This document shows, piece after piece, positions 46,646-58,959 of a stretch of DNA of 64,000 nucleotides. The notes beneath the pieces are model-generated. The model saw nothing but the letters and a program-made list of their open reading frames with translations. It was not told the DNA's origin and made no database searches. The DNA comes from Podocnemis expansa (taxonomy: Eukaryota; Chordata; Testudines; Podocnemididae). The stretch's first letter is position 1. The number at the start of each line of letters is the position of its first letter. The stretch covers positions 17,254,205 through 17,318,204 of the forward strand of contig ML682059.1 of assembly GCA_007922195.1 (NCBI GenBank), read 5' to 3'. The position numbers and the translations under genes are program-made.

Positions 46646-47605
46646 GTTCTGCAAGCTGGTGTGATGTAATTACCAGTCCTTTCATGTGTTGCTTGAGCCA
46701 GCCTAGTGGCCAACTAGGCTGGGCACAAGGAGGGAGCCAGGCCTCTGTCGGTCATGATCCGATGCTCCAAGATGTCAGTTGCAGAATGAGACCCCAAAGT
46801 TTTCATGCTCTCACCCATCTTTTATACTTGCAGGCCTTCATGTAAGTCTATGGGATTTGCTGTGTCATGTAGCCTCAGGGTTCCTGGGAGATCATTGGTC
46901 CCCAGTCACTTGCAGACTTGATTGTATTTTATTCTTTTCTTTCTGGGGTGGCTCCTTCTGTTTGCTTTAATGAGATGTCTGCATTGTTCAGCCAGTTAGA
47001 TGGTACTTATGGTTCATCAGGACAGGCTGGCAGTTGAGACTGGCCTTTTCACACACACGCCCTTCATTCACACAGCTTGTTCACACATTTAAAAGAACAT
47101 ATACAGCATATACCTAAACCAGATTTCATCAAGTATCCAAAATGATGTACATTGTTTAAGCAGAAAGTCCAAACTGACAATATGGAGTCTTGCTGGACAT
47201 TGGTCACAATGTCCATTACACAGGGTTACAGTTATCTGTCTGTGCTCCACAAGCTATCCTGCTGCTTTTAACAATGTAGTGTCTCACAGCTGCCTTTCCA
47301 CTACCAGGGTCTGTCCACACCATAAAGAAAGCTTCAGTGGCCAGGAAAGACTCCAGGACCAAGCAGATAGTGCTGAGACATTCTGGTGGCTCTTCACTGC
47401 TGGAGCCTTTTCCTACCACAGAGCACTGCTAGATACTCTTTCTTTCTGCTGCAGGGAAAGGCCCCAGCAGGGGAAGGGTGGGAGTAGGAGTGAGGGGGGA
47501 GAAGTCAGTAGCAGCTGGAGGCTGTGAGAAAAGGCTATGGCAGCTGCTCATTACTAAGTTTTTCATTGCTGCCTGCCCCTCACTAGAGCCTTTCACTGGT
47601 ACATT
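46644..47605. other. Intergenic, nothing recognised
   Basis: Short open frames on both strands near 47216-47675 (up to 82 codons) without support. Confidence 0.45.
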
Positions 47606-47912
47606 CAGGGCAGGTCTATACTGCCTGCTCTTTTCCGTGGCATTCAAATGGAGATATGCAAGTTATTTTAAGTAACTTGGGTATCTTCATTCAAATCCCC
47701 TACTTCTGGCAGGTCTACTGTGCTGGTTTGAAAGGAGGGGGCCCAACTTCCAACCAGCACTTCCCAGTTGCTGGGGTGGTGTAGCAGGATTGAACTTCCT
47801 GATCAGCTGAGCAGGTCTAGATAGACCCAAGCATCTGATCAGGAAGCTTGAACTGATGATGGTGGGTGCGTGAAGACAAGCCTTGAGTCACATACCACAG
47901 TGTGGACATAGC
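47606..47912. mobile_element. Probable DNA element with GTCTATACTGCC / GTGTGGACATAGCC ends
   Basis: Left end CAGGGCAGGTCTATACTGCC, right end CACAGTGTGGACATAGCCTG, decayed inverted repeats of the TATGTCTACAC type seen at 670, 10895, 57210 and 58960. The interior has repeats of GATCAG ... AAGCTT-like palindromes (GAACTTCCTGATCAGCTGAG and its inverse at 47837-47852). No clear target duplication. Confidence 0.5.
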
Positions 47913-48849
47913 CTGCTTTTCATTATGGTTTGTCGCTATGCATATCCGACATGCCTCTGCAAGAGGTGCAAACAGTAGACATCACCAAGGAATAAAATAC
48001 GGCTTTTTATCATAAGGGATTAATATTTCTAATATTTACGTATTATTCGTGCCATACACAGAGCTCAATGATAAAAGAGAAATTGCTTCCTCCATGTAAC
48101 AATGTAGATAAATCTTGAAGACAGAATAAATTAAAAAATGTGCATGTTGAGGGCCTAGTTTTCCATCGATGTGCAGAAGATTATTCATGAGGCTTTCATT
48201 ATAATTAGTGGGAGTTGCCCACATTAATCCCATGATGAGCAACTAAACTCCACTATGTTAAAAAGTTAACACAATGGAGTATATTCTGCATCCAAATATT
48301 CAGAGTTTATTACCATATATTAGGGGAGGGGTGGGCTTCCTGGTAATTTAAGCAAAAGACTCTCTTAAATCAGTTCTTTCACTTAAATTACCATTAAGTC
48401 ATACTTTGCTGTGGGGAATAGCTATATATTCTGGGACTTCAAGAGTAGCAATGAAAATCCAAGGTGATGACCCTGTGAAAGAACAGAGAAAACTGCAGAT
48501 TCTGTTCAATTAATTTTAACATCAAGAATATAAGCAAATTCAAATTTCCAGACAAGTATCAAGTATCAAGTTTCCAAGGGGCCAGTTCCACACTAAGTTA
48601 TATGTACACAACTCATACAGTGTTAAATTAATCATTGGTGTTAATCAAAAGAAGTCTGGGGTTCACAGTGTTAAACTGGTCCATTGAGCTTAAAGGTACT
48701 TGCACGGGGTCTCTACAAATTATTCATATACAATGTAAATTGTGTAGATGTAGAGTTAAAATAGAAAATATTACATTTTTAAATGGGGCAAAACAGCTTT
48801 TTAAAAATCTGTAAATAGGTAAAACAATATATACATATATGTAGAACCA
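47913..48849. other. Intergenic, nothing recognised
   Basis: AT-rich, short open frames only. Confidence 0.45.
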
Positions 48850-49037
48850 TAAAGCAAGTAACAGGGGAGGGCACAGGTCACTTGCTGTTGGACTCTCTCG
48901 TGTGTACTCTGTACCTTGAAGTTCTTAAACCATAATCTGAGGCCTTCAATAACTCAGTCATAGGTTAGGAGGTGTAGGAGGTCAGAGTAGATGATCATAA
49001 TGGTCTCTTCTGCCCTTTAAAGTCTGAGTCAATTAAA
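48850..49037 (+). mobile_element. CR1 LINE 3' end
   Basis: GGGCACAGGTCACTTGCTGTTGG ... GGAGGTCAGAGTAGATGATCATAATGGTCTCTTCTGCCC ... AAAGTCTGAGTC matches, in order, the sense-strand end of reptilian CR1 3'UTRs (quoted in short parts). Only the last 190 bases are present, a typical 5' truncation. Confidence 0.75.
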
Positions 49038-50164
49038 TAATTAAACTGAATTTTGGGGGGGAAAAAGTGTAAAAAGTATAAACTAAAGGTAAATCAAAGA
49101 ATGAATGTTTACGAAGTATCAAACTAAAATTATAATGTTAATACTAGGTCAGTAGACAATAATAGGCAATGACAATGAAGGAGCACACATCTATTGGAGG
49201 TGTAGCCAGAAATGACACCTTTAATTTAGGTTGCCTGTCACAAAGTTGCATGTATTTCAGTTGCCAGACTTAAATTGTTTGGGCCAAAATTTTCCACTGC
49301 ATGGCAAATTTATTTATGTATTTATTTATTTATTTATGTAAGAAAAAATTCTGTGAAAACTGGCCACTTTAAGAATGAATTTTGGGGACAATATATTGAT
49401 TGCTACCGTTACAGTATTTCATTGAGCAAAGTGCTTTGGAAAAAGTACTTGAAATTTAAGGGTTGTCCAACAGAGATGTACCTTTTTACTGTCCCCATGA
49501 AAATTCACCTTCATTTAGCTAAGTTATAAGCCTCTGAATATTGTCATTTGCACATAACCAGTAGGACTTTTCAGAGTAGTATCTGCCCAGAGCACATATC
49601 AGTTGAAGGATGCAGAGCCATGCAGTTCTTTCTCTAATTTTTTTTCTTTCAAACAGCCCCTGTGACGCTGGAAGGAACTCAAAGCAAATAGGTTCTTGAG
49701 TGCTCATTGTTCTTCAGCTAGCGGACAGAGAGAGGAGATAGGGAAAAAACAATCAAATTTGAATCCAGGAGAAGAATGGAGTAGGGGCAGGTTTACGATG
49801 TGGGGAAGAATATAAGATCAGAGACGACTGGGAGAGGCTTCAAAGAACAGGAATATAGGAGGATCAGGGACTCTCTGAAACTTAGGAGCGGGGCAGGGGA
49901 AATATGAACAGGGAGTGAAGGATAGAAGGTGTCAGGCTGGGAAGGCAGAGGCAGAAGGGTGTAAACTGGGGAAGGGGCAGGGTAGAAAGGTCTGTAACAA
50001 CTGCAGAACTTTCCCTTCCAGGACTTGGAACAAAATTCAGGGTTTCTTATTCCTAACTTTCTTCTGCTATTTAGTAAACTGCTATGGAACACACAGGTAA
50101 AGTGGTGTTTCATTTCTGTCTAGTGGCTAGTCTACATGGAGGATAATGTCTGATTTCACCCATC
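49038..50164. other. Intergenic, nothing recognised
   Basis: Contains a (TTTA)n microsatellite at about 49308-49338 and AT-rich unique sequence. Confidence 0.45.
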
Positions 50165-50262
50165 TTTGAAGCATCTGAGGAAGTGGGATCTTCTCCCACG
50201 AAAGCTCATGCAAAAAATAGATCTGTTAGTCTTAAAGTGCCACACAACTCCTTGTTGTTTTT
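50165..50262 (+). repeat. Solo tail of the Penelope-associated/SINE-like repeat
   Basis: GAAGCATCTGAGGAAGTGGG, CTTCTCCCACGAAAGCTCATG and TCTGTTAGTCTTAAAGTGCC identify the common reptilian interspersed tail also seen at 51395-51517. Same orientation as the Penelope-like copy 650 bp downstream. Confidence 0.8.
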
Positions 50263-50924
50263 GATTACAGTAACCACTTACTCTATTAGCTTAAGTGGAG
50301 AATGTTTATACTGTGGATATAATTGTTCAGTCCCTTAAGATGAATCATGTGGGAGCCAGTATGGTTCCCCATGATGGAATTTCTCTTTTTGAAATTTGCC
50401 TTCAACCAACCAACCAACCCACTCACTTTAAGAGGTTACATGCATATAAAAAGAAGTACACTAAAAGAATGATATGGTTGCTATGTAAAGCATTCGTACC
50501 TTAGGAGACGCCAATCTTTAGGTTGTCAGTGCAACCCAAATTTGGTTCCTATGTGTAAAGGCATCATGATAGTCTTTAATTCCTTATAATTAACTAAAGA
50601 TCTCATAGTAGTTTTGTCATGACCCCAACTTCATGCAGTGTATAGGATGGTCACTGCTAAGATAATGATTTATCTGTTCAATATTTGCATAGGCAACTAT
50701 AAACATTCTTTTAATATGTTTATTTGTGAGTATTCCATACAATCCAAAACATACACACACAAACTAACAAAAAACAGAAGAACATGAAACTCATGAACTG
50801 TTTGCCAGTCAACATGCAGACTGCTTTGTTTTTTTTTAGCAAAGTCCTTTAGTTATCCTTCGCGTGTCTTTTGTATTTTGCAGGGTAAGCCTATGAAAAG
50901 TTACACATGAGCATGTGTAAGCAT
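50263..50924. other. Spacer between repeat tail and Penelope-like fragment
   Basis: AT-rich, with a short CAAC microsatellite (50404-50418). Nothing else seen. Confidence 0.4.
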
Positions 50925-51517
50925 TTCTGGAACATTTACGCTATCATGTGCCAGAAATGCCCCCACACCTTATACATTGGACAAACGGGACAGTCCCTAA
51001 GCAGAAGAATAAATGGGCACAAAACTGACTTTAGAAATCACAACACACACACAAAACAGTTGCTGAGCAATTCCATCTTCCTAATCACTCCAGTAATGAT
51101 TTGTTAACAATGGTCCTCAAGAAAATCAATGGGGCATCAAGACTTCAAAGAGAAACTGCCAAAATCCAGCTAATATTTAAATTAAATTGTGTGAAAGCAG
51201 GACATAATTGTGACTATGGATTCTCTTCACATTATAACAGGTAATTTGACTTCACCCTCCCTCTGTGTGCTATTTCCTAGAGTTTGAATCCTTACATGTG
51301 CTCTGATTTGCTGTTGCAGTATGACCTGATTCCATGTTTTACACTCCCCTGCATTTATTTTCATCCCATTCTATAAGTTCCCCCTCTTCAAAGCTTCTGA
51401 TGAAGTGGGATTTTCTTCCACGAAAGCTCATGCAATAAATATGTCTGTTAGTCTTTAAGTGCCACATGACTCCTTGCTTTTTTAGCTTTACTGGACTAAC
51501 ACGGCTTGCCCCTTTGG
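50925..51517 (+). mobile_element. Penelope-like retroelement, 3' part with GIY-YIG endonuclease domain
   Basis: The + strand at about 50940-51045 translates to YAIMCQKCPHTLYIGQTGQS followed by LSRRINGHKTDFRN: this is the (G/L)IY-YIG core (here LYIGQTG) with a conserved Arg in LxxRxNxH, as in the endonuclease domain of Penelope-like elements. The frame then decays. The 3' part runs through CTCCCTCTGTGTGCTATTTC and TTTTCATCCCATTCTATAAG into the tail GAAGTGGGATTTTCTTCCACG ... GACTAACACGGC. Reverse transcriptase is absent, so the copy is 5'-truncated and dead. Confidence 0.75.
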
Positions 51518-52272
51518 AACTTGGCAACATGAAAATTTATTGAAGTCAATGTGGTTGCATGGGCTGGAAAAGTTACTCACATGCGTAAGTGTCTGGAGGA
51601 TTAAGTCCTGATATTGTAACTACTCTGGGGTACTTGGACACAATTCATGTGTTTAAACAGTGCCTAGAACAATGTTGGTGCTGTTGCAATATAACTAATT
51701 GACTTCATCTGGCTCTCCTGTATGTAGTGACAAGGTGCTATTGCAATACAGATACAAATACAAACATATATCAGGAATGTTCTAGTTATTGCATAGCCCT
51801 GTCTCAAATGCAGGGAACTGAACTATTACTGTCATACACTTCCATGAGTCTATGTGAGACCACAGAGAGCACCTATGCCTGTACTTAAATTTATGCAAAA
51901 TGAATAGTCCTAATGAAGTCAGTTGAGCTACTTATAAGGTTAAAAGTTACTTGCTTGAATAAGAGTTGTTAGGATTTATATTTTGTTATTTTGTTGCCTT
52001 CCTAAGTGGAAATACAAGCAATTAGATTAAATGACCATAAGCAAATTACTGCCAAAGTAATCAAAGACATCTGTACTGTGTTCTCACCTTTTAAATTAAG
52101 TTTTTACCTGAACCAGTTGGTCAGTCAGTCAATGGTTCACTCTCAAAAATTAAAAAGAAGAAAGAAAGAAAATGTGATTTTTTTTGCATGTATTACCTTC
52201 CATAATGACAGAGGTCTAAATCAGGATAGAATTTTCTTTTAAGAAGAGATTAGCCTGATAGCATATACACAG
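51518..52272. other. Intergenic, nothing recognised
   Basis: AT-rich, short open frames only. Confidence 0.45.
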
Positions 52273-52345
52273 AATAACAAGTAGAATAGAATAGAATCAA
52301 ATCATAGGGTTGGAAAGGACCTCTTGAGATCATCAAGTCCACCCC
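52273..52345 (-). mobile_element. CR1-like LINE 3' end fragment
   Basis: AGAATAGAATAGAATCAAAT followed by CATAGGGTTGGAAAGGACCT and GAGATCATCAAGTCCA is the antisense of the CR1 3' terminus (short 3' repeats and adjoining UTR). It may continue to about 52420. Confidence 0.75.
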
Positions 52346-53600
52346 CCTGGGACGTGAACCCAGGACCATCTGCATATTAAATAGGAGTACTAGCCACTAC
52401 GCTATTTGCAGGGTTAATGAAGCAATTGAAAAATAAATAATATGTAACAAAAATAATTTGTAAAAAACCTTTAGAAATTTCCAGTCTTTATTACTTCAGA
52501 ACTTTGCATGTGGGCAAACATAGCATCAAATCTTTTGGTTTCTCTGTATAGACAGAGCCCAATTGTCCCTGAAGACTTGCATCCCACTATGCAGTCCCCA
52601 TTGAATCAATGGGAATTGTTTGCACACATCTTCAGGGACAATTAGCCTCACACACTTTATTCCAAAAAGATTAAGGACTTCAAGTGATGCATATCATGTT
52701 AAACATGTATTGCAGAAATATTTTGCAATCATCAGTCAACACTAACCAACAATTTGTGGTGTGTGGTATAAAAACTGTGAAACTCGAACAATTCAGGGAT
52801 AGAACTAAAGCCTTCACTTTTATTTATACTTTAAAGGCACTGTTAAATAGAAATGTACTCATGTTCATAAAATGGGTTAAAAGTTATTTGAGGTACGCAC
52901 TTGACCCAGCCAACTTTTGTGGCTTTACAATAATATTTTCCTTGTTTTAAAATGGGTTTCTCTCTCATGTGTAACGTGCTATGTTCTTTGGTCTTTTTAA
53001 TTTATTGGACTAAGCTTTAAAATATGTTTTTTTTTAAATGTTGGAATGTTATATGGAAACAGGGAACAAATGAGAGAATAGGAAAGTCAAATTTAGGACT
53101 TAAGACCTTAACTTTACCCATAACATCATGGGCCAAGTCCAGAGTTCTTTTCAGGGCTCTTACTTTGATGGGGGTACTCTGTGCTGGCCTGACTGATCCT
53201 GAAAAAGCCTAGTATTGTGGGCTCAGAGAGACCCCTGCATCCCTTAACAGCTGACAAAGGCAATGGTGCTTTGTAGGGTCTTTGATGCTCCTCCTGTACT
53301 ACCAGATTCACAGATCTGATCTAGCCATCCATCAGCTGGCTGTGTTTCACGGAGGAGTGGTGTGCTTATTCATTCACTGTGGCTGTGACTCAGTCAGATG
53401 ATTTACATGTAGGGACACCAGAAGTGTGCTGAACTCTAGTTAGGAATGCATGGTTGGCTTGATACAGTTGACCTGAGTTCGTTGGGATTGGGCTACTTAA
53501 CTGTGGTTTCGATGTTTGGGTTTGAGCTGGAGCCTGGACTCTAGGACCTGTTTGCCCCACCCCACAAGTACCAGTCAGCTGGCAAAGGCCAGCCATGGAT
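52346..53600. other. Intergenic with one small perfect foldback
   Basis: AATTGTCCCTGAAGA (52561-52575) is repeated inverted at 52629-52643 around an inner ATTGAATCAAT palindrome; this resembles ancient amniote palindromic MITEs. No gene supported. Confidence 0.5.
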
Positions 53601-53622
53601 TTTTAATTGCAGTGTAGACATA
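53601..53622. mobile_element. Isolated right end of a TATGTCTACAC-type DNA element
   Basis: TTGCAGTGTAGACATAGCCT matches the right terminus of the elements at 670-1023 and 57210-57606. A left partner was not located, so the element's extent (upstream, probably within 53126-53622) is unknown. Confidence 0.55.
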
Positions 53623-56600
53623 GCCTTAGTAAGATCTGTTCTATTTATGCAACTTCCTAGCTGACCAATACCATGTAAGCAAACATTGTGGGGAGGGATG
53701 GGGACACTAGGAGGGAAGAGTCTGGAATTTTCCTTCTAGGAGTTGTGAAACTGGTTAGTTACAGTACAGCTCTATGGACACAGATCATTGGAGGTCTCTT
53801 TCCTTCTCAGGATACAAGCCATAGCCGCTTCAGGTAAGGAGCCAAGCTGAACTTGGCAGCTTTGACTGGACCCTGGACCCACATAACACCTGCATCCAGG
53901 TTTTTCTCAAAACTAGTAGTGTTTTTATTTTATTCCCATAAAACCCAGCAAAAAAGAAAATTGAGAATGGAAATTCACATGAGAGACTCTACCGATGTCT
54001 CCAAACCCTTGTAAATGTTATTAAGAATTCTAAAATAGTAAATTGTCAAAGTGATAGTTCCAAATGTGTCACTAGATATCATTATAATATGTTGTTTACA
54101 TGCATGTAGATTTTACACAGTATCTTTAATGCACGTTAATAGCATATACCACAATGATGTAATGGATAAAACTGAACACTGTGGATCCATAGAATGCATC
54201 CTTAAAAAATTCAGGAAGGAGATTTTTGAAGTAAAAATGAAAGCGAATGGGAGTTGGATGAATTACTCATTATTTTAAATCATTTTAAATCTTCCTCAGA
54301 ATTCTTTGGATGTGATATAGCCACCTCTGGAACATGATATTGCAGATATTTTTCTATAAAAATTAGACTGAATGTTTGCATTTAAGTATAGTTATTGTTA
54401 TTATTTGGTTTTGGTGACTAGAACCCCTGGACATGAACCAGGACCTAGCTGTACTTAGCACAGTTTAATAACAAAACCCTGGAATCTTTGAGGAATAGGA
54501 AAAAAAATAGTAACAAGCATAAAAAACATAAATTTCTTGCAAAAAAGTTTGAATTAAATTGAGTGTGTTGTGCCAATATGTTGAAGTGAATCAGTTATGT
54601 CTGTCCATCTCATAGTAGACTTGAACACTTTCTCATCATCCCAAACTAACTAATTAACCAACCAAGTAAGCCACAACAAGGCTAAAGGCATAATGTAAAA
54701 TTTCAGCTTGGAAAAAATGTTTATTTCTTATGCTCCTATACTATCCTCACTTAGACTTCTGCAATCCAATTAAATCAGTTGGATTGCCCAGATTTAAGGG
54801 ACTCATCAAAAGCCCATTGAAATAAGTGCAAATCTTCCATTTGCCTTCAATAGTTTTTCTGGATCAAGTCTTAAGTAAAGACAGAATTTGGTGTCCACTT
54901 AGAAATATTTGAAATGAGGTACTTACATTTTAAAGAACAGCTCTTAACTATAGACGATCAGTCAACTAATACTATACTTACTTGCAACTCTGAATTATTC
55001 ATTATAAAATTTATTCAATGTGTTCAGCTTTCATTTCTTCACAAATTCTCAAAATGACTTTAATTGTTTGATGAGTAGTCTTTGCAAGCCCTTTTAATCT
55101 ACAGGTTATATGTAAACCATCTGAAGTCATCTTTTAATACATTTTTTGATATTATGAATTTGTTATATCAGTCATTTCACTAATCACCTAAGTCACATTG
55201 CAGTGTTTCTCTTGCTTAGTTAGATGACCTAACATGTAAAATATTACTGTGCAAAGGCCTCATCCCGTGTTCTCACAACATGCTTCGCTGTTCAGAGGAA
55301 GAAAATCGCACACATGGGCTTTATGAATAATGATAATACACTTTTTACTATGTCTTTAATTTTGGGCTCTTAAAATACTTAAACTTTAACTAATTAGGCT
55401 TTATAGCATATTTACAAATAAGTAAATGCAAATACAGGGCTTGCCTAAGGTTACAATATAAGGTAGCATGGAAATGAGAATGGACTCAGGAGTCCTTTTC
55501 ACAACTGCGTGCTCTAACTAATGCACAACATTCCCTTACAAATGTCATCTCTGTAATACAGCAAACTCCTAGAAAGTAGTTCCCAACACTTAGCTGACTC
55601 AACTCAATTTGTAGTTTAGTTCTGTTCACAGGAAATGACCCACACAGTTTGCTCATTTGGTCAGAAATCTTAACTTCATGGAGTATAATCGCCTACAATA
55701 TAAATATGAGCTGAACTAATAAGGATTACCTCTAACTGGAAATAAGAATTTTCAAAAAGTCAACCTTTCTCATTAAGGAAGTCTGGGAAATAAATAAAAT
55801 AATGCCATCAGCCATGATGACAATGAAACTGAGGTACAGTTCATTTTCCTTCTTCTAAGGCACAAACAGATGCAGACTGTCCGGAGTCATGTTGGTGATC
55901 ATTTCATGATGCCACCTTGTTACAAGGAAGTTGTCTACACCAAAATACACTAAACTGAGTATGACTTTGTGGCAACCTTATGAGATATTATATGCTATTT
56001 TGAGGTTTTTTCCTTTAACGTGGTGCTACCTTGAAGTGACTGTTTGGGTTTTAGTATTCATTACATTAGAACACTAAGAAGGTTGTGACAGCAGAATGAA
56101 TTAATTTAGCCTGAAATTTATTTGTATGGATTTTGCAGAGGCAAGAAACACAAAATAAATGAACTAATTTGTGTTCCTGAATTGGATGTCTTTAAAGAAT
56201 TGTATAACAACAACAATTTAACAAAAAACAAAATCCCTACAGAATTTTCTCCATAAATTGAATTTTTGACAACGTTTTTCTCCCGAAGTGCATCATGTGA
56301 CTCACTTAGAGTTGCTTGCCTTTCAGGGCAATCATCTTTCAGCAAATCCACACAGGAATATTAGTCTTATTTCATTTAATCACCAGATCGTAACAACTAA
56401 GTATTCACTTCATTAAAGGCACTCAAAAATTCTGGCCAGCTGTTTCCTGCCACTTGGCTGAGGACAAAGTGAAAAAAGACAAGCAATTCAATCCTCAGTA
56501 ACTCTCACTTGCGTTCAGCATATTTCTGCCACACAATTATACTTTCAGCATTTTATTTCTAAACTGGAATCTGAATTCAAGATAGGGTTTGTGACTTATG

Positions 56601-57089
56601 AGCTTAAATTGACACATTTTTATTTATATTATACACACTGAAATTTCCAGAGATTTCAGTAAGTATTGCAAACTAAGTTCTTTGTTTTGTCCACATTGCC
56701 TCTTTTCTGGGTCTTTTTCTTAAGGGAAGAAAAAAAAGCATTTTATATTTCAACAGTCAAATGGACTGAAGAGGAAGGCCTAATCAAAATGCTAATTAAA
56801 TATATAATTGTTGGATTATATATGTTTCATATCTGGGAAACTGCAATTCTGCTCAAATACAGTATTTTTGGAAAATTGAGAGTTCTTTGTGAAAGATTAA
56901 GGTTACCCTTAATTGGGCAATGGTGTGTTGTTATCCATAGTGGTAGCAATCTTTTTGCACTGCAAATTAAAATTCCCTGATTATAACTGCAGAATGGATA
57001 TACAATTAATTATTTATATTATATAAACTGGTAAGCCTGTTACTTGTAAAAGTGACCTATAAAATATCAAATCACTGGTGTTTATACTG
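53623..57089. other. Intergenic desert, nothing recognised
   Basis: AT-rich (below 40 percent GC by eye), with only short open frames (longest 104 codons at 56666-56980, unsupported). No gene, RNA or young repeat identified in about 3.4 kb. Confidence 0.45.
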
Positions 57090-57172
57090 AGTCCAGTTCC
57101 TCAGTTGGCATAAATCAATGTTGCTCCCCTGACTTCAGGGGAGCTGGGCTGATTTACACCCACTAGGTAACT
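57090..57172. repeat. Ancient palindromic repeat (GTAAATCAG type)
   Basis: TTGGCATAAATCAATGTTGCTCCCCTGACTTC and its approximate inverse GGGGAGCTGGGCTGATTTAC (quoted parts under 20 bases each would be TTGGCATAAATCA and GGGCTGATTTACAC) form a foldback typical of old amniote MITEs. Confidence 0.5.
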
Positions 57173-57209
57173 GGCCACTAGATTCCACAAAAGCACAAGA
57201 GCAGCTAAT

Positions 57210-57606
57210 GGGTACGTCTACACTGTGTGTTTAAGTCAACTTAAGGGTCCTTGTCTACATTGCAGGGCAATAAAGTCAACTTTAGCATCAGGTAAAGTCA
57301 ACTTTATGAGGTCCACTTATAAAGTCAACTTTACCGTTAAGTTGACTTTATTAAGTCGATATAAGGCAATGTGGAGTTACTAAGTCGACTTAATAAAGTT
57401 GACTTAGTGCAGTGGGGCCATTAAGTCAACTTTATAAAGTCGAATTAAGCCAGGGCACCCATTTAAAGTCAACTTTATAAAGTCAACTTAATGTAGTATA
57501 GCCTTACTAAGTCGACATAATAAGTTCTACTTAAAGTCGACTTTAAGTAGACTTTATTAAGTCAACTTAATAAAGTTGACTTTGCTTTTATAGTGTAGAC
57601 ATATCC
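57210..57606. mobile_element. MITE related to the 10895-13399 transposon
   Basis: Starts GGGTACGTCTACACTGTG, ends TATAGTGTAGACATATCC. The interior is almost only TTAAGTCGACTTAA/AAAGTTGACTTT palindromic modules, the same as the subterminal parts of 10895-13399 (for example TTAATAAAGTTGACTT in both). So it is an internally deleted or hitchhiking derivative of that family. 397 bp, no coding. Confidence 0.85.
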
Positions 57607-58842
57607 ATTGGCAGCTATAGCCATGACTCAGGAAAGCATTTACTCATGTGCTTAAGTCTATCTTTTATTTAGGACAACACTTAAGGAATTTTTTAACTCA
57701 TGTGTCTGAGTCCCACTGGTTTCAATGAGATTTAAATATATGCTTAATAATTGCTTAATATAATGCTTAATAATTAAGATGGATAAGTGGTCTTTCTGAA
57801 CTGGTAGGCTTTCCTCAACTTGGAGATGTTATGGACTACAACTGGAGGTGAGATATGATTCCTTTCTTTCTTTTTATTTTTTTGTGCACAAAATTCAAGG
57901 ACTGATTTGACTTTCTCATGTAATTAAAACTAATAATTAATATTAAGATTTCAAGTTTCTCCTTTGGTGGGTGGTACAAAGAAGAGCTACTGCACATCAC
58001 ACTTCACATATGGACATTTGGAATGAAGGACAACATACAAGGAAAATGTAAGTAATGTAACTATATGTTGATATTTCACCACTGCATAGCCAACTATTCT
58101 CTCACCCAACTGCTATGGATTGCTTTCAGAGTCAAATAGTATTTCCTCCACTTGCCAGAGGGGAAAATGCAACAGAGTGGCAGAAAGGCAGGAGTTACAC
58201 TATAGGTGTATATTTCCGTTCTGAACCTTTTAATGTGCAAACAGGAGTGTTAAAACAGAGATATTTAGCAGTTCCATAAAGGCCCGTGATTGTTTAAGTG
58301 TATTCTTACTACTTAGCTAGTTATAGTTTTATAGAAGCAAAGAATCAAAATCAGAGGCTTCCTGTCTGTAGGGCTTCTCTCACTGTGACGATCTGAGGCC
58401 TTGTACTTCAGGTAAGCAAAAATAAGCAGCAGAGGCAGCCGTGGAGTGGGAAGCATGTGGTTGTAGGTAGCTACACATTCCAAACAAATTATATTAAAGC
58501 AAGGCAATACCTGGCTTTTAATGAGGCAATTCAGTCAAACACCTCCAAAAAAAAAGAAAAATCCTAATATGTTTAAAGAAAACTTGAACAGCATTCTGTC
58601 TGGTTTTTAAACACTTCTCAACAGCTATGGTTGTAGAATCTACACATTGCATTATTTGGTCATTATACTACCTACTTTTCTGACCATTTCTGTCTAATTC
58701 TTTGATTGTTTCTTATCTGTTGCATAACTAATTATAACAAGTTAATTTAAAGGGTATGTTTGGTTAAATAATTATGTTACAGTATGTTAGAACTGGTTAA
58801 AAATATCTTGTAATACTTTAAAGGAAATGATTGGTTAAGATA
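57607..58842. other. Intergenic, nothing recognised
   Basis: AT-rich, short open frames only. Confidence 0.45.
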
Positions 58843-58959
58843 CCACCTTCCTCTGTATGCTGTCCCCTAGTGTTTGAACCTAAACAATAGCTTTGCTTTA
58901 ACAGTTTGACCTGATCCTATGATTTACACTTCCATGCATCTGTTTTCCTCCCATTCTAT

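Noticed and set aside
50165..50262. tRNA gene
   Set aside because: Despite similarity to a SINE-like repeat, no cloverleaf with acceptor stem and anticodon loop is visible.
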